A DNA stretch of 64,000 nucleotides from Marinobacter bohaiensis (GCF_003258515.1 NZ_QGEH01000006.1:62001-126000), one strand, 5' to 3'. Positions 10,426 through 22,030 are shown, numbered from the stretch's first letter. Program-made: numbers and translations. Notes: a model not told the origin generated them from the sequence alone.

Positions 10426-12597
10426 GTGAGCCAAACGGCACGCATTGCGCTGTCGCGCCCCCTGCGCCGGCTATTCGACTATCTTGTCCCGGACGGCATG
10501 ACCGTAACCCCCGGACAACGGGTCCGGGTACCCTTCGGGCGTCAGAGCCTGGTCGGCATTGTCGTGGAAACCGGCGTCGAACCGCCGGCCCATATTGCGC
10601 TGAAGCCGATAGCGCAGGTCCTGGAAGACTGGCCCGTCCTGCCGGAGGAAACCCGCCAGTTGCTGGAATGGGCCGCCGCCTACTACCAGCATCCACTGGG
10701 TGAGTGCCTGTTCATGGGCCTGCCACCGGCGTTGCGCCGCGGCCGGCCGGCCGAGATTCCCCAGGGAAAAGCCTGGCAAGCGCCTCCTTCGGCGGATGCC
10801 GGCGACCTGCCGACCCAGGCCCGGCGGCAGAAGGAACTGCTGGAATGGCTGCGGCACCAACCCACATCGGCCAGTGAACGCAGCATCCGCGACGCTGGCT
10901 TTACCAGCGCCCAGATCAAGGGGCTCGCCGAACGCGGGCTGATCGAAGCGGCCTCCCCCGGCACACAGCGTACGGACGACGGGAACCTGGACACGCTGCC
11001 GGACCTGACGCCAGCGCAACAGACCGCCTTCGACCAACTGCCCCGTGCCGGCGACGGCTTCAACGCCACCCTGCTCTACGGCATCACGGGCAGCGGCAAG
11101 ACCGAACTCTATCTTCATTATTTACAGGCGTACCTGCCGAAAGACCGCCAGGCGCTGGTGCTGGTACCGGAAATCAACCTGACACCGCAGACCGTGCGCC
11201 GTTTCACCCGCTACTTCGGCGCACGCATCGCGGTCTGGCACTCGGCCCTGAACGACGGCGAGCGTCTGAAAACCTGGCTGCGCATCCGCCGCGGCGAGCC
11301 GGTCATCGTCATCGGCACACGCTCCGCGGTGACGCTGCCCTTTACAGATCTGGGCGCCGTCGTCGTCGACGAGGAACACGACACCTCGTTCAAACAGGGC
11401 GAAGGCTTTCGCTATTCGGGCCGGGACCTGGCGGTGCTGCGGGCCCACCGCAACGACTGCCCGGTGATCCTCGGCTCGGCCACGCCTTCGATCGAGAGCT
11501 ACCACAACGCCCAGTCCGGCAAATACCGACTGGTCAAGCTCGAGGAACGGGTCGGCGACGCCCGACCTCCGGCCATGCGACTGCTCGACATCCGCAGCCG
11601 CCCGCTGGAGGGCGGCCTGTCGCCCCGAGCGCTGCAGACTATCGGCGAACGGATCGAACGCGGCGAGCAGGTGCTGGTGTACGTGAACCGGCGCGGCTTC
11701 GCCCCGGTCATGATGTGCTTTGATTGCGGCCACCTCAGCGAATGCCCACGCTGCGACTCCAAGCTCACCTATCATCGCCGCGACCGCGCCCTGCGCTGCC
11801 ACCACTGCGATTTCCAGACCGCCGCGCCCGACACCTGCCCGGAATGCCAAAGCGAGGCCTACAAGCCCATCGGCCAGGGCACCGAGCGCACCGAGGACGT
11901 GCTACAGGCCAGCTTCCCGGACACCCCGGTGATTCGCGTCGACCGGGACAGCACCCGCACCCGGGGCAGCATCGACCGCATCCTCGAAACCGTGAACAGC
12001 GGCGAGCCCTGCATCCTGGTGGGCACCCAGATGCTGGCCAAGGGGCACGATTTCCCCAACGTCTCCCTGGTGGTGGTGGTCAACGCCGACGGCGGGCTCT
12101 TCAGCGTCGACTTCCGCGCCCCGGAGCAGTTGGTCCAGACCCTGTTGCAGGTGAGCGGGCGCGCCGGGCGCGGGCGCATTCCCGGCTCCGTCCTGATCCA
12201 GACCTGCCACAGCGAGCACCCGCTGCTGAACCAGTTGTGCGGCGGCGACTACCTCGCCATGGCGGACCACATCCTGGCCGAGCGGGCCAGCGTGCAGATG
12301 CCCCCCTACCGCGCCATGGCCCTGCTGCGGGCCGAGGCGCCCACCATGGAGCAGAGCCTGGCGCTGCTCGACAACGCCAAGGCGCGACTACCGGCCGACA
12401 CCCTGGAGGTCTGGGGGCCACTGCCGGCCGTCATCGCCCGCCGCGCCGACCGCCACCGGGCCCAACTGATCCTGCTCAGCGAGCGCAAGGCGCCCCTGCA
12501 ACAGGCCCTGTCGCAACTGTGCATGACGCTGGAGGCCGAGAAACAACCGGCATCGCTCAAGTGGCAGGTGGACGTGGACCCGCTGGAAACCGGGTAA
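10426..12597 (+). CDS. priA: Primosomal replication restart helicase PriA
   Basis: PriA recognises stalled or recombined forks and reloads the replisome. The 723-residue protein has an N-terminal DNA-binding domain, then a superfamily 2 helicase core with Walker A GITGSGKT at residues 219-226 and DEEH at 315-318. The cysteine-rich zinc-binding insert begins at Cys 431 (CFDC, CPRC, CHHC, CPEC pairs). A further helicase motif GTQMLAKGHDFPNV is also visible. Length is close to the 732 residues of E. coli. The start is a GTG with GGAG five bases upstream. Confidence 0.96.
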   Translation: MSQTARIALSRPLRRLFDYLVPDGMTVTPGQRVRVPFGRQSLVGIVVETGVEPPAHIALKPIAQVLEDWPVLPEETRQLLEWAAAYYQHPLGECLFMGLPPALRRGRPAEIPQGKAWQAPPSADAGDLPTQARRQKELLEWLRHQPTSASERSIRDAGFTSAQIKGLAERGLIEAASPGTQRTDDGNLDTLPDLTPAQQTAFDQLPRAGDGFNATLLYGITGSGKTELYLHYLQAYLPKDRQALVLVPEINLTPQTVRRFTRYFGARIAVWHSALNDGERLKTWLRIRRGEPVIVIGTRSAVTLPFTDLGAVVVDEEHDTSFKQGEGFRYSGRDLAVLRAHRNDCPVILGSATPSIESYHNAQSGKYRLVKLEERVGDARPPAMRLLDIRSRPLEGGLSPRALQTIGERIERGEQVLVYVNRRGFAPVMMCFDCGHLSECPRCDSKLTYHRRDRALRCHHCDFQTAAPDTCPECQSEAYKPIGQGTERTEDVLQASFPDTPVIRVDRDSTRTRGSIDRILETVNSGEPCILVGTQMLAKGHDFPNVSLVVVVNADGGLFSVDFRAPEQLVQTLLQVSGRAGRGRIPGSVLIQTCHSEHPLLNQLCGGDYLAMADHILAERASVQMPPYRAMALLRAEAPTMEQSLALLDNAKARLPADTLEVWGPLPAVIARRADRHRAQLILLSERKAPLQQALSQLCMTLEAEKQPASLKWQVDVDPLETG

Positions 12598-12706
12598 CGG
12601 TATGCCGCATTGAGAAAGGGGGGGCTTTCCGCGATAATACGCGATCCCCGAAAAGTCGGGCGCGTGCGCCCATCAATGCTCCGATCCGACAGAGTCATCT
12701 GCCAGC

Positions 12707-14392
12707 ATGAAAGATACGGTAACCCAGCTACTCGAAGCCGCCATTTCGGCGCTCCAGGCCGACGGCATTCTGCCCGAGGACCAGACCTTTACGCCCAATG
12801 TCGACAACACCCGCGACAAGGCCCACGGTGACTTCGCCACCAACGTCGCCCTGGCCACCGCAAAGGCCGCTGGAAAACCGCCGCGACAGCTGGCGGAAGC
12901 CCTGATCGAGCGCCTGCCGGAAAGCGCCGCCGTCACCAAGGTGGACATCGCCGGGCCCGGGTTCATCAACTTCTTCATGAGTGACGCCAGCAGCTTCGAC
13001 GTGGTACGCACCATCATCGAGGCCGGCGCGCAGTATGGTCGCAACGACAGTGGCCAGGGCGAATCGGTGCAGATCGAGTTCGTCTCCGCCAACCCAACCG
13101 GGCCGCTACACGTGGGCCACGGCCGTGGTGCCGCCATTGGCGACTGCCTGGCGCGGCTGCTGGAGGCCAACGGCTATAACGTCTCCCGCGAGTTCTACTA
13201 CAACGACGCCGGCGCCCAGATCGACAACCTGGCGCTGTCCGTCCAGGCCCGCACCAAGGGCATGACGCCGGAAGACGACGGCTGGCCCGCCGACGGTTAC
13301 CGCGGTGATTACATCGTCGACGTGGCCAAGGCCTACCTGGCCGGCGATACCGTCACCGCCGACGACCGCGAAGTCACCGCCAAGGCGGACGCCGACGACC
13401 TGGACGCCATCAAGGCGTTCGCCGTCGCCTACCTGCGCCACGAGCAGGACCTGGACCTGAAAGCCTTCGGCGTGGCTTTCGACGTCTTCTTCCTGGAATC
13501 CTCCCTGTACACGGAAGGCAAGGTCGAGGCGACGGTCAAGGCGCTGACCGACAACGGTTTCACCTACGAGCAGGACGGCGCCACCTGGCTGCGCACCACC
13601 GAGTTCGGCGACGACAAGGACCGGGTGATGCGCAAGTCCGAGGGTGGCTACACCTACTTCCTGCCGGACGTGGCCTATCACCTGGACAAATGGCAGCGCG
13701 GCTTCACCACCGTGATCAACGAACAGGGCGCCGACCACCACTCCACCGTGACCCGGGTGCGGGCCGGCCTGCAGGCCCTGCAGAAAGGGATCCCCGAAGG
13801 CTGGCCGGACTATGTGCTGCACCAGATGGTGCTGGTCACCCGCTCCGGCGTTGAAGTGAAACTGTCCAAGCGCGCCGGCAGCTACGTCACCCTGCGCGAC
13901 CTGATCGACGAAGTGGGCCGTGATGCCACCCGTTTCTTCCTGGCCGCGCGGCGCGTCGATTCGCAATTGACCTTCGATATCGACCTGGCGCGCTCCCAGA
14001 CCAATGAAAACCCGGTCTACTACATCCAGTATGCCCATGCGCGGATCTGCAGCGTGCTGCGCAAACTGGCCGCCGAAGGCGTCACGCCGGACCCGCTGGC
14101 CCTGGCCGGCAACCTGGACGGGCTCACCCTGGAGGAAGAGCGCGACCTGGCCAACCGCCTGGCCCAGTATCCGGAGTTGATCGCCAACGCCGCCGTGCAG
14201 CGTGAGCCGCATCACCTGACGCACTACCTGCGCGACCTGGCCGGCCAGTTCCACACCTACTACAACGCGCACAAGGTTCTGGTGGAAGACACCGCGATTC
14301 GCGACGCCCGCGTGGCCCTGTGCCTGGCGGTCAAGCAGGTTCTGGTCAACGGCCTGGACCTGATCGGTGTCAGCGCCCCGGAAGAGATGTAA
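12707..14392 (+). CDS. argS: Arginine--tRNA ligase
   Basis: ArgRS charges tRNA-Arg in the cytoplasm. The class I signature is present as HVGH at residues 135-138, inside [14 protein letters not shown]. The KMSKS-like loop reads KLSKRAG. The N-terminal Add-1 domain and the C-terminal anticodon-binding DALR helix bundle are both recognisable, and 561 residues is the normal length. It is followed after 31 bases by the SPOR-domain gene, the same order as in Pseudomonas. Confidence 0.97.
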   Translation: MKDTVTQLLEAAISALQADGILPEDQTFTPNVDNTRDKAHGDFATNVALATAKAAGKPPRQLAEALIERLPESAAVTKVDIAGPGFINFFMSDASSFDVVRTIIEAGAQYGRNDSGQGESVQIEFVSANPTGPLHVGHGRGAAIGDCLARLLEANGYNVSREFYYNDAGAQIDNLALSVQARTKGMTPEDDGWPADGYRGDYIVDVAKAYLAGDTVTADDREVTAKADADDLDAIKAFAVAYLRHEQDLDLKAFGVAFDVFFLESSLYTEGKVEATVKALTDNGFTYEQDGATWLRTTEFGDDKDRVMRKSEGGYTYFLPDVAYHLDKWQRGFTTVINEQGADHHSTVTRVRAGLQALQKGIPEGWPDYVLHQMVLVTRSGVEVKLSKRAGSYVTLRDLIDEVGRDATRFFLAARRVDSQLTFDIDLARSQTNENPVYYIQYAHARICSVLRKLAAEGVTPDPLALAGNLDGLTLEEERDLANRLAQYPELIANAAVQREPHHLTHYLRDLAGQFHTYYNAHKVLVEDTAIRDARVALCLAVKQVLVNGLDLIGVSAPEEM

Positions 14393-14423
14393 CCGCAGAG
14401 CAGACTGAGCGCGAGGCCCATCG

Positions 14424-15077
14424 ATGTCCCGTGATTACGCCAAGAAGTCCCGCTCCGGCGGGGCGGCGACGTCCACCCCCAGCAGCGGCAAAAAGGCCAA
14501 ACCCGCCAAGCGGGCCCCGGCCAAGCGCAAGAGCGCACCGCCCAAGCAGTCCGGCGGCCTGTCCCTGCGCTGGATTCTGTCCCTGGCGCTGGTGGGCGGC
14601 TTCATCGGCTTTATCGCCTACCTGAACTCGCTGCCAACGCCGGCTCAGCAGGCCGCGCAGAGTGAAGCGGCCCAACCCGCCCCGAAACCGGCCCAGCCGG
14701 AATCGGCCAAGCCCGGGAGCGGCACAACGGAGCAGAAGCAGTCATTCGAGTTCTACGAAATGCTGCCGGAATCCGAAGTGGTGCCGCCCAAGGTGGAAGC
14801 CTACGATCCCGGCCCCGCCCCGGCTGAGCGCAAATACCGCTATCTGGTCCAGACCGGCTCTTTCCGTGGCGAGAAAGACGCCGAACGCCAACGCGCCCAG
14901 ATCGCCTTCCAGGGCCTGCACGCCAGCATCGAAGAAGTGCACCTGGACAGCGGCAGCATCTGGTACCGGGTGAACGTCGGCCCCTTCGAGAACCGCAGCA
15001 AGATGAACAGCGCCGTCGACAAGCTCGTCAGCATCAACATCGAGCCCCTGGTGCGCAAAGTCCCGAAAGAAGGCTGA
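14424..15077 (+). CDS. SPOR-domain cell division protein (FtsN-like)
   Basis: This is a bitopic inner-membrane protein with a lysine- and alanine-rich cytoplasmic tail (about 1-47), one transmembrane segment (about 48-67), a proline/alanine/glutamine-rich periplasmic linker and a C-terminal SPOR domain (about 137-215). SPOR domains bind denuded septal peptidoglycan, and this architecture and position after argS are those of FtsN-type proteins. FtsN activity is inferred. The gene starts at ATG 14424 with GAGGCCCATCG upstream, and a terminator follows. Confidence 0.85.
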   Translation: MSRDYAKKSRSGGAATSTPSSGKKAKPAKRAPAKRKSAPPKQSGGLSLRWILSLALVGGFIGFIAYLNSLPTPAQQAAQSEAAQPAPKPAQPESAKPGSGTTEQKQSFEFYEMLPESEVVPPKVEAYDPGPAPAERKYRYLVQTGSFRGEKDAERQRAQIAFQGLHASIEEVHLDSGSIWYRVNVGPFENRSKMNSAVDKLVSINIEPLVRKVPKEG

Positions 15078-15087
15078 CCAGCCGACA

Positions 15088-15115
15088 CCGTGCCGGGCAA
15101 CCCCGGCACGGCTTT
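15088..15115 (+). terminator. Terminator after the argS/SPOR operon
   Basis: CCGTGCCGGG pairs perfectly with CCCGGCACGG over 10 bp around a CAAC loop and is followed by CTTTT. It lies 10 bases after the SPOR gene. Confidence 0.85.
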
Positions 15116-15179
15116 TCCGCCCTCTCCCCGCCTCCGCTCGCATTGCCAAAATGTCACCCGGGCCCGATCGGGCCAAACC

Positions 15180-15207
15180 CTTGAAATCGGCGCCTTCACT
15201 GCCATAT
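15180..15207 (+). promoter_or_regulatory. Heat-shock (sigma-32) promoter of hslVU
   Basis: The -35 reads CTTGAAA, an exact match to the sigma-32 consensus. After a 13-base spacer the -10 reads TGCCATAT, six of eight matches to CCCCATNT. It is 49 bases upstream of hslV, an operon known to be heat-shock regulated in other gammaproteobacteria. Confidence 0.75.
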
Positions 15208-15256
15208 CTAAGACAATCTGATTTCCCCAACGAGCTCACCCGTATTTGGAGCAGGT

Positions 15257-15787
15257 ATGACAACGATTCTTTCCGTTCGCCGTGGTGATGAAGTTGCCAT
15301 GGGCGGCGATGGCCAGGTTTCCCTCGGCAACACCGTCATGAAGGGCAATGCCCGGAAGGTCCGGCGCCTGTACAACAACAAGGTGCTGGCCGGTTTTGCC
15401 GGCGGTACGGCGGATGCCTTTACCCTGTTCGAACGCTTCGAGGCGCAGCTGGAAAAACACCAGGGCAACCTGACCCGGGCGGCGGTGGAACTGGCCAAGG
15501 ACTGGCGCACGGACCGGGCACTGCGACGACTCGAAGCCCTGCTCGCCGTGGCCGACGAAACCGCCTCGCTGATCATCACCGGCAATGGCGACGTGATCGA
15601 ACCGGAACAAGGCCTGATCGCCATCGGCAGCGGGGGCCCGTTTGCCCAGTCCGCAGCCCGGGCCTTGCTGGAAAATACCGAACTGAACGCCGAAGACATC
15701 GTGGAGAAGGGCCTGGATATCGCGGCCGACATCTGCATCTACACCAACCACAACCGCACCCTCGAAGTGCTGTCCGGCAAAGACTGA
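15257..15787 (+). CDS. hslV: ATP-dependent protease peptidase subunit HslV
   Basis: HslV is the threonine-protease dodecamer that degrades unfolded proteins fed by the HslU unfoldase. The nucleophile Thr is exposed by removal of Met 1 (MTTILSVRR start). [10 protein letters not shown], the basic Lys in [10 protein letters not shown] and the [13 protein letters not shown] segment are family-typical, as is the 176-residue length. It is the first gene of hslVU behind a sigma-32-type promoter, and hslU starts 11 bases downstream. Confidence 0.97.
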   Translation: MTTILSVRRGDEVAMGGDGQVSLGNTVMKGNARKVRRLYNNKVLAGFAGGTADAFTLFERFEAQLEKHQGNLTRAAVELAKDWRTDRALRRLEALLAVADETASLIITGNGDVIEPEQGLIAIGSGGPFAQSAARALLENTELNAEDIVEKGLDIAADICIYTNHNRTLEVLSGKD

Positions 15788-15798
15788 TTGGAGTTCCC

Positions 15799-17127
<1,329 letters not shown>

Positions 17128-17134
17128 CGGCCTC

Positions 17135-17164
17135 GCCGGGGCGAGACGTCAGTCGCGCCCCGGC
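17135..17164 (+). repeat. Inverted repeat after hslU
   Basis: GCCGGGGCG and CGCCCCGGC form a perfect 9-bp stem around a 12-base loop, followed by CCTTTC. The T-run is too weak for a confident terminator. It may attenuate read-through from hslU into the DUF971 gene. Confidence 0.45.
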
Positions 17165-17189
17165 CCTTTCACGGGCCACTGGAGACCTT

Positions 17190-17579
17190 ATGACCACCTC
17201 CACCCCTCGCCCCACCGACATCCGGATCCGCCGTCAGAGCCGCATCCTCCAGCTCAGCTACGCCAACGGCGACGTTCATGAGCTCCCGTTTGAGCTGTTG
17301 CGGGTGTACTCCCCGTCGGCCGAAGTGCGGGGCCACGGCGCAGGGCCGGGCACCCTGCAGACCGGCAAGCGGAACGTGCTGGTCACCGGCGCCGAGATGG
17401 TGGGCAACTACGCGCTCAAGCTGAGCTTCGACGACGGCCACGACTCGGGCCTGTTCAGTTGGGCTTATCTGGAGGAGCTGGGCGAACAGAAAGCCCGCTT
17501 CTGGCAGGACTATCTCGACCGGCTGGAGCGGGAAGGTGGCTCCCGCGACCCGGCCAACGTCTCGGGCTGGACGCCCTGA
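17190..17579 (+). CDS. DUF971 family protein
   Basis: This 129-residue protein belongs to DUF971, the domain also found at the N-terminus of gamma-butyrobetaine hydroxylase. The core segments are LQLSYANGDVHELPFELLRVYSPSAE and the GNYALKLSFDDGHDSGLFSWAYL region. A role in iron-sulfur or metal handling has been discussed for the family, but the function here is not known. GGAG lies five bases before the ATG. It is placed directly after hslU, as in Pseudomonas. Confidence 0.85.
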   Translation: MTTSTPRPTDIRIRRQSRILQLSYANGDVHELPFELLRVYSPSAEVRGHGAGPGTLQTGKRNVLVTGAEMVGNYALKLSFDDGHDSGLFSWAYLEELGEQKARFWQDYLDRLEREGGSRDPANVSGWTP

Positions 17580-17582
17580 TCC

Positions 17583-18824
17583 TTACAGCGCCTTCTGCAG
17601 GATATCGCTGACGTTATCCAGCCCCGAGGACAACCGATCCCGGGCGGAACGTCGGTTCTTCTTCGCCACGTACACCGGCAGCAACTCCCCATAGAGACTG
17701 GTACTGATGGTGCGCTGATCGTCTTCCAGGCGATCACGGCGCAGCTCGATGCCATAGGGCGCGAGAACCGACTCGATCTGGTCCGCACGGGCCAACAGAT
17801 CACGCCGGGTCATCTGGTAGGCGTGCTCGCACACCATCCGCCGGGACTGGAAGCTGAACACGTTGGAGAAGAACAGTTTAGCGTCGTCCCGGGTGGGCTC
17901 GAACAGCAGGATGTCCTTGTCCGGGTATTCCCGGGCGTACTGGGCAATGCCGGACTGCATTCGCGAATACACCATGGTGCGGAACGTCTGCGCCAGCACG
18001 TTGGGCATGCCCGAGCGGGTCAACACGCCGGGCTGCATGGTACCCGCCCGCACCGCCGCGCTGGCGTCGATGGGCACCTGGGGATTGATCGCCAGCACCA
18101 GATCCGCACCGTCCTCGAACGCCACCGAGGCGTGCAGCCCCTTGCGCAGAGTGCCATCCACGTAATAGCGGCCGTCGATCTGAACCGGCACGTAGAGACC
18201 CGGCGACGCGGTGCTGGCCTGGATGGCCCGGGAAATCGGCACGTGGTCGAAGCCCGGCGCGCCGAAACACACCGCTTCGGTACTTTCCACATCCGCCGCG
18301 ACAATATAGAGACTGCGCCGCAGCTGGCGGAAATCATTGGTCCGCCCGAGCATGCTGAAGGCGCGGGCCAGGTAATCGTGCAGCCCTTCGTTGTCAAACA
18401 GCCCGGCCGGTGCCGCCTGAGCCAGGATGGTCATGGCCTCCAGAAAACTCTGGTCATAGGGGTTACGCACGAAACGGCCCAGGGCGCTGGCCACCAGCCC
18501 GGGCACCGCCAGCAGGCGGTTGCCGATTTCCCGGAACGCCGGCCGATAGAAAACCTCCGGATGGAAGGGGTGCACCTCCGACTCGTTCTTCACGAAAATC
18601 CGGCACAGCTGGGCGGTGGTCATCTGGTTGGCGAGATTGGCGGACACGAACGAGCCGGCATTCACCCCGACGTAGACATCCAGATCGTTGAAGTTGATGC
18701 CGTCGAGGGCTTCATCCAGCGCCCGCAATGCACCAATCTCATAAATGCCCCCCAGCGGACCGCCGCCGCCAAGGGCCAGGCCGATGCGAAGTTTCCGTTT
18801 GATGTCTGTCTGAGTGGCCACCAT
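17583..18824 (-). CDS. Patatin-like protein with substituted nucleophile
   Basis: The fold is that of patatin-like phospholipases. An oxyanion-hole glycine loop GGGGPLGG lies at residues 19-26, the nucleophile elbow at 53-57, and the DG of the catalytic dyad at Asp 223-Gly 224 in YVDGTLRKG. The elbow reads GVNAG instead of GxSxG, because codon 55 is AAT (Asn), so the usual serine nucleophile is absent. The remaining 413 residues look intact, so the protein may be a non-hydrolytic relative or may use the following Ser 58. GGAG lies four bases before the ATG. It is convergent with the DUF971 gene. Confidence 0.8.
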   Translation of the reverse strand: MVATQTDIKRKLRIGLALGGGGPLGGIYEIGALRALDEALDGINFNDLDVYVGVNAGSFVSANLANQMTTAQLCRIFVKNESEVHPFHPEVFYRPAFREIGNRLLAVPGLVASALGRFVRNPYDQSFLEAMTILAQAAPAGLFDNEGLHDYLARAFSMLGRTNDFRQLRRSLYIVAADVESTEAVCFGAPGFDHVPISRAIQASTASPGLYVPVQIDGRYYVDGTLRKGLHASVAFEDGADLVLAINPQVPIDASAAVRAGTMQPGVLTRSGMPNVLAQTFRTMVYSRMQSGIAQYAREYPDKDILLFEPTRDDAKLFFSNVFSFQSRRMVCEHAYQMTRRDLLARADQIESVLAPYGIELRRDRLEDDQRTISTSLYGELLPVYVAKKNRRSARDRLSSGLDNVSDILQKAL

Positions 18825-18933
18825 AGAACTCCGCGCGTTGCAGGGCGACAGGAACCGTGCTGCCGCCTGTTGGATCAGGATGCGTCCAAGCTAACAGTCT
18901 CGCCTAGAGTAAACACCCTAGTCGGGCAGCCAA

Positions 18934-21255
18934 TCAGGCCCCTCGCGACTGCCGGACCTGACTGAGTGCCGCCGCCTCGGGCAACGCCCGCCCGGGCCGA
19001 AGGTAGCGGCCAAAACCGGCATTGCGCAGCGCCAGGTCAACGCAGCTCTTGATGACATGGGGGGAGTCCAGCTCCAGCACGTCTTCCAGCAACTGACGGG
19101 CCCAGGCCGAATCGATGCTGCGGATCACGGATTTCACTTTGGGCAGGCTGGCGGCGTTCATCGACAGGGCGTCATAGCCCATGGCCATGCACAGTGCGGC
19201 ACCGCCGGGGTCTCCCGCCAATTCGCCGCAGATACTCACCGGCGTGCCGACCGCATGGGCATCGTCAACGATCCGCAACAGCGCCTGCAGCACCGCCGGG
19301 TGGAACGAATGGTAGAGCGAGGCCACCCGAGGGTTGTTGCGATCCACCGCCAGCAGGTACTGGGTCAGGTCGTTGGAGCCCACGGACAGGAAATCGACCC
19401 GGTTGGACAGCTCACGGATCTGGTACACCGCCGCCGGCACCTCGATCATCACCCCTACCTTGGGCATCTGGATGTCGTAGCCCTCTTCGCGCACCTCGTG
19501 GTAGACGCGATAGATCAGGTGCAGGGACTCCTCCACCTCGGAAATATTGCTGATCATGGGCAGCATGATGCGCAGGTTATTGAGCCCTTCGCTGGCCTTG
19601 AGCATCGCGCGCACCTGCACCAGGAAGATTTCCGGATGATCCAGGGTCACCCGGATCCCGCGCCAGCCCAGGAACGGGTTCTCTTCGCTGATGGGGAAAT
19701 AGGTCAGCGCCTTGTCACCGCCGATATCCAGGGTGCGCATGGTGACTTCATTGGGCGCGAAGGCCTCAAGCTGCTCGCGATAGTATTCCCGCTGTTCCTG
19801 CTCCGACGGGAAGCGCTCGTTGATCATGAACGGCACTTCGGTACGGTACAGGCCAATGCCTTCGGCACCGTGGCTGAGCGAGCGCACCACGTCGGTCATC
19901 AGGCCGGTGTTCACCAGCAGCGACACCCGCACGCCGTCGGTGGTGACACAGGGTTTGTCGCGCAGCTCCTCGAGGCCACGGAACAGGGCCGCTTCCTCGT
20001 CGCAGATTTCCTGGTAGAAGGAGCGCAGGTCGGCGGAGGGCGAGGCGTAGATCTGCCCCTCGAAGCCGTCGACGATCAGGTCGCGCCCGTCCAACTGGTT
20101 GACCGGCATGTCGATCATGCCCATCACCGTGGGCACCCCCATGGCCCGCGCCAGGATGGCCACGTGGGAGTTGCTGGAGCCGCGCACCGACACCAGCCCC
20201 ACGAGCTGCCCGCGCGGCACCTCACCCAGCATCGCCGGAGTCAGCTCGTCGGAGACCAGCACGGTTTGCTCGGGGTAGGCCACATCCTGCGGGCCACCTT
20301 CCTGCAGATGCGACAGCAGGCGCCGGCCCAGGTCGCGGATATCCACGGCGCGCTCACGCAGGTAGAGATCCCCCATCATCTCGAAGTGGCGCACGTACTG
20401 CTGCACCACCTGCTTGAGGGCGCCCTGGGCCCAGTGGCCTTCCGCAATGCGGTGCATGACCTCTCCGGGCAGCGCGTTGTCGTCCAGCATCCGCAGGTAG
20501 ACCTCGAACAGGGCCTGCTCCTCCGGTCGCAACTGCGGCGCCAGGCGCTCCGCCACCAACTGGATATCCTCGCGCACCGCGCTGACGGCATGGCGGAACA
20601 GCTCCTCCTCGGCGGCGACGTCTTCGACGGTCTTGTCCGGCACCGCGTCCAGGTCGGCCGGGGGATAGACCACCACGCCCTTGCCGATCGCCACGCCAGG
20701 CGCCCCGGCCACCCCTTTAAAGCTGACGTCCTGGGCTTCCTGACCGGTCAGCGACAGCCCGCTGATGGCGCCGGTGGCCTCACTGTGAGCGATGACGCCG
20801 GCCAACTGGGCGGAAATGGTGACCAGGAAGGCTTCCTCGCCCTCGTCGAAACAGCGCGAGCTCTCGCGCTGCTGCACGACCAGCACGCCGAGCACACGGC
20901 GGTGGTGGATAATGGGCACACCGAGGAAAGAGCGGAAACGTTCTTCACCGGTTTCGGGGAAATAGCGGTAGCGCGGGTGGGCGGTGGCGTCTTCCAGGTT
21001 GATGGGCTCTTCCCGGGAGCCCACCAGGCCGATCAGCCCCTCGGAATGCGCCAGGCTGACGTGTCCCACCGCCTTCTTGTAGAGGCCCTCGGTGGCCATC
21101 AGGATATACCGGTTGGAATCCGGATCCAGCAGGTACACCGAGCAGACTTCCGTGTTCATGGCATGCTGCACGCGGGAGACGATGATATCCAGGGCTTCCT
21201 GAAGATCCCGGGCACCATTGACTTCCTGAACGATCGTTCGCAGCGTGCTCAACAT
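18934..21255 (-). CDS. ptsP: PEP-protein phosphotransferase PtsP (enzyme I-Ntr)
   Basis: PtsP starts the nitrogen-related phosphotransferase relay by phosphorylating NPr from phosphoenolpyruvate. The 773-residue protein has an N-terminal GAF domain (about 1-160), the enzyme-I N-terminal and swivelling His domain, and the PEP-binding TIM barrel. The active His is His 364 in GSSNSHVAILARAMG. The barrel shows GIGLYRTEVPFM and the SVGSNDLTQYLLAVDR signature. It begins six bases after the rppH stop, so rppH-ptsP form an operon, as in P. aeruginosa. Confidence 0.95.
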   Translation of the reverse strand: MLSTLRTIVQEVNGARDLQEALDIIVSRVQHAMNTEVCSVYLLDPDSNRYILMATEGLYKKAVGHVSLAHSEGLIGLVGSREEPINLEDATAHPRYRYFPETGEERFRSFLGVPIIHHRRVLGVLVVQQRESSRCFDEGEEAFLVTISAQLAGVIAHSEATGAISGLSLTGQEAQDVSFKGVAGAPGVAIGKGVVVYPPADLDAVPDKTVEDVAAEEELFRHAVSAVREDIQLVAERLAPQLRPEEQALFEVYLRMLDDNALPGEVMHRIAEGHWAQGALKQVVQQYVRHFEMMGDLYLRERAVDIRDLGRRLLSHLQEGGPQDVAYPEQTVLVSDELTPAMLGEVPRGQLVGLVSVRGSSNSHVAILARAMGVPTVMGMIDMPVNQLDGRDLIVDGFEGQIYASPSADLRSFYQEICDEEAALFRGLEELRDKPCVTTDGVRVSLLVNTGLMTDVVRSLSHGAEGIGLYRTEVPFMINERFPSEQEQREYYREQLEAFAPNEVTMRTLDIGGDKALTYFPISEENPFLGWRGIRVTLDHPEIFLVQVRAMLKASEGLNNLRIMLPMISNISEVEESLHLIYRVYHEVREEGYDIQMPKVGVMIEVPAAVYQIRELSNRVDFLSVGSNDLTQYLLAVDRNNPRVASLYHSFHPAVLQALLRIVDDAHAVGTPVSICGELAGDPGGAALCMAMGYDALSMNAASLPKVKSVIRSIDSAWARQLLEDVLELDSPHVIKSCVDLALRNAGFGRYLRPGRALPEAAALSQVRQSRGA

Positions 21256-21261
21256 ACGCAG

Positions 21262-21783
21262 TTAATCCGTCCTGTCCGTGAACGCCGACCTTCCCTGCCA
21301 GCGCTCCATATTGTGGAATAATCGAGGGGCCAGCTCCCGCAGGGCCCGCCGATAAACCTCCCGCTTGAAGGAAACGACCTGACCGAGCGGGTACCAGTAA
21401 CTCACCCACTCCCAGCCGTCGAATTCCGGCGAGTCTGTCCGGTCGACGCAGACGTGGGCGTCGGGTGACACTAACCGCAGCAGGAACCATTTCTGTTTTT
21501 GCCCGATACAGACCGGGTGCGAATGATGGCGAACCATTCGCCGGGGTAGACGGTATCTCAGCCAGCCTCTTGTGCAGCTGATGATTTCCACATCCTGCTG
21601 CACCAGTCCGACTTCTTCGCCCAGCTCACGATACAGCGCTTCCTCTGGCGTTTCGTTGCTGTTGATCCCGCCCTGGGGAAACTGCCATGCGTCCTGCCCG
21701 ATCCGTCTTGCCCAGAGCACTTCACCCCGATCATTGGCCAGAATGATTCCGACGTTGGGTCTGAAGCCGTCGGAGTCGATCAC
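21262..21783 (-). CDS. rppH: RNA pyrophosphohydrolase RppH
   Basis: RppH removes pyrophosphate from the 5' end of transcripts and triggers mRNA decay. The 173-residue protein has a complete Nudix box [20 protein letters not shown] and the family-typical start [15 protein letters not shown]. The C-terminal [12 protein letters not shown] is also typical. The start codon is GTG with AGGA seven bases upstream. It is transcribed with ptsP, which follows after six bases. Confidence 0.95.
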   Translation of the reverse strand: MIDSDGFRPNVGIILANDRGEVLWARRIGQDAWQFPQGGINSNETPEEALYRELGEEVGLVQQDVEIISCTRGWLRYRLPRRMVRHHSHPVCIGQKQKWFLLRLVSPDAHVCVDRTDSPEFDGWEWVSYWYPLGQVVSFKREVYRRALRELAPRLFHNMERWQGRSAFTDRTD

Positions 21784-22030
21784 TTTATTGTCCTGTAATG
21801 TTGTCAGCAGCGGCTCGTTCGTCCTCTCGCGGCGCCCTGTATTGCCCGCTCACAGCGCCTGCCCGGACGGACAACGAGAAACCGCAATTTGCCTAAGTTG
21901 CCTTCATTCTTGCAGAAAGCGTACCGGCGGGCAAACCAGACCCTATGCCGCGGGCCATGCTAGAATCCGCCTCCCGGACTCGCCACCGACGGGTCCCGAA
22001 TGCCTCAGTTTTCGGAAAGGACAGCGAACA

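Noticed and set aside
19057-21321. 754-codon plus-strand open frame opposite ptsP
   Set aside because: Shadow of ptsP in GC-rich DNA, with a histidine- and glutamine-rich translation unlike any family.
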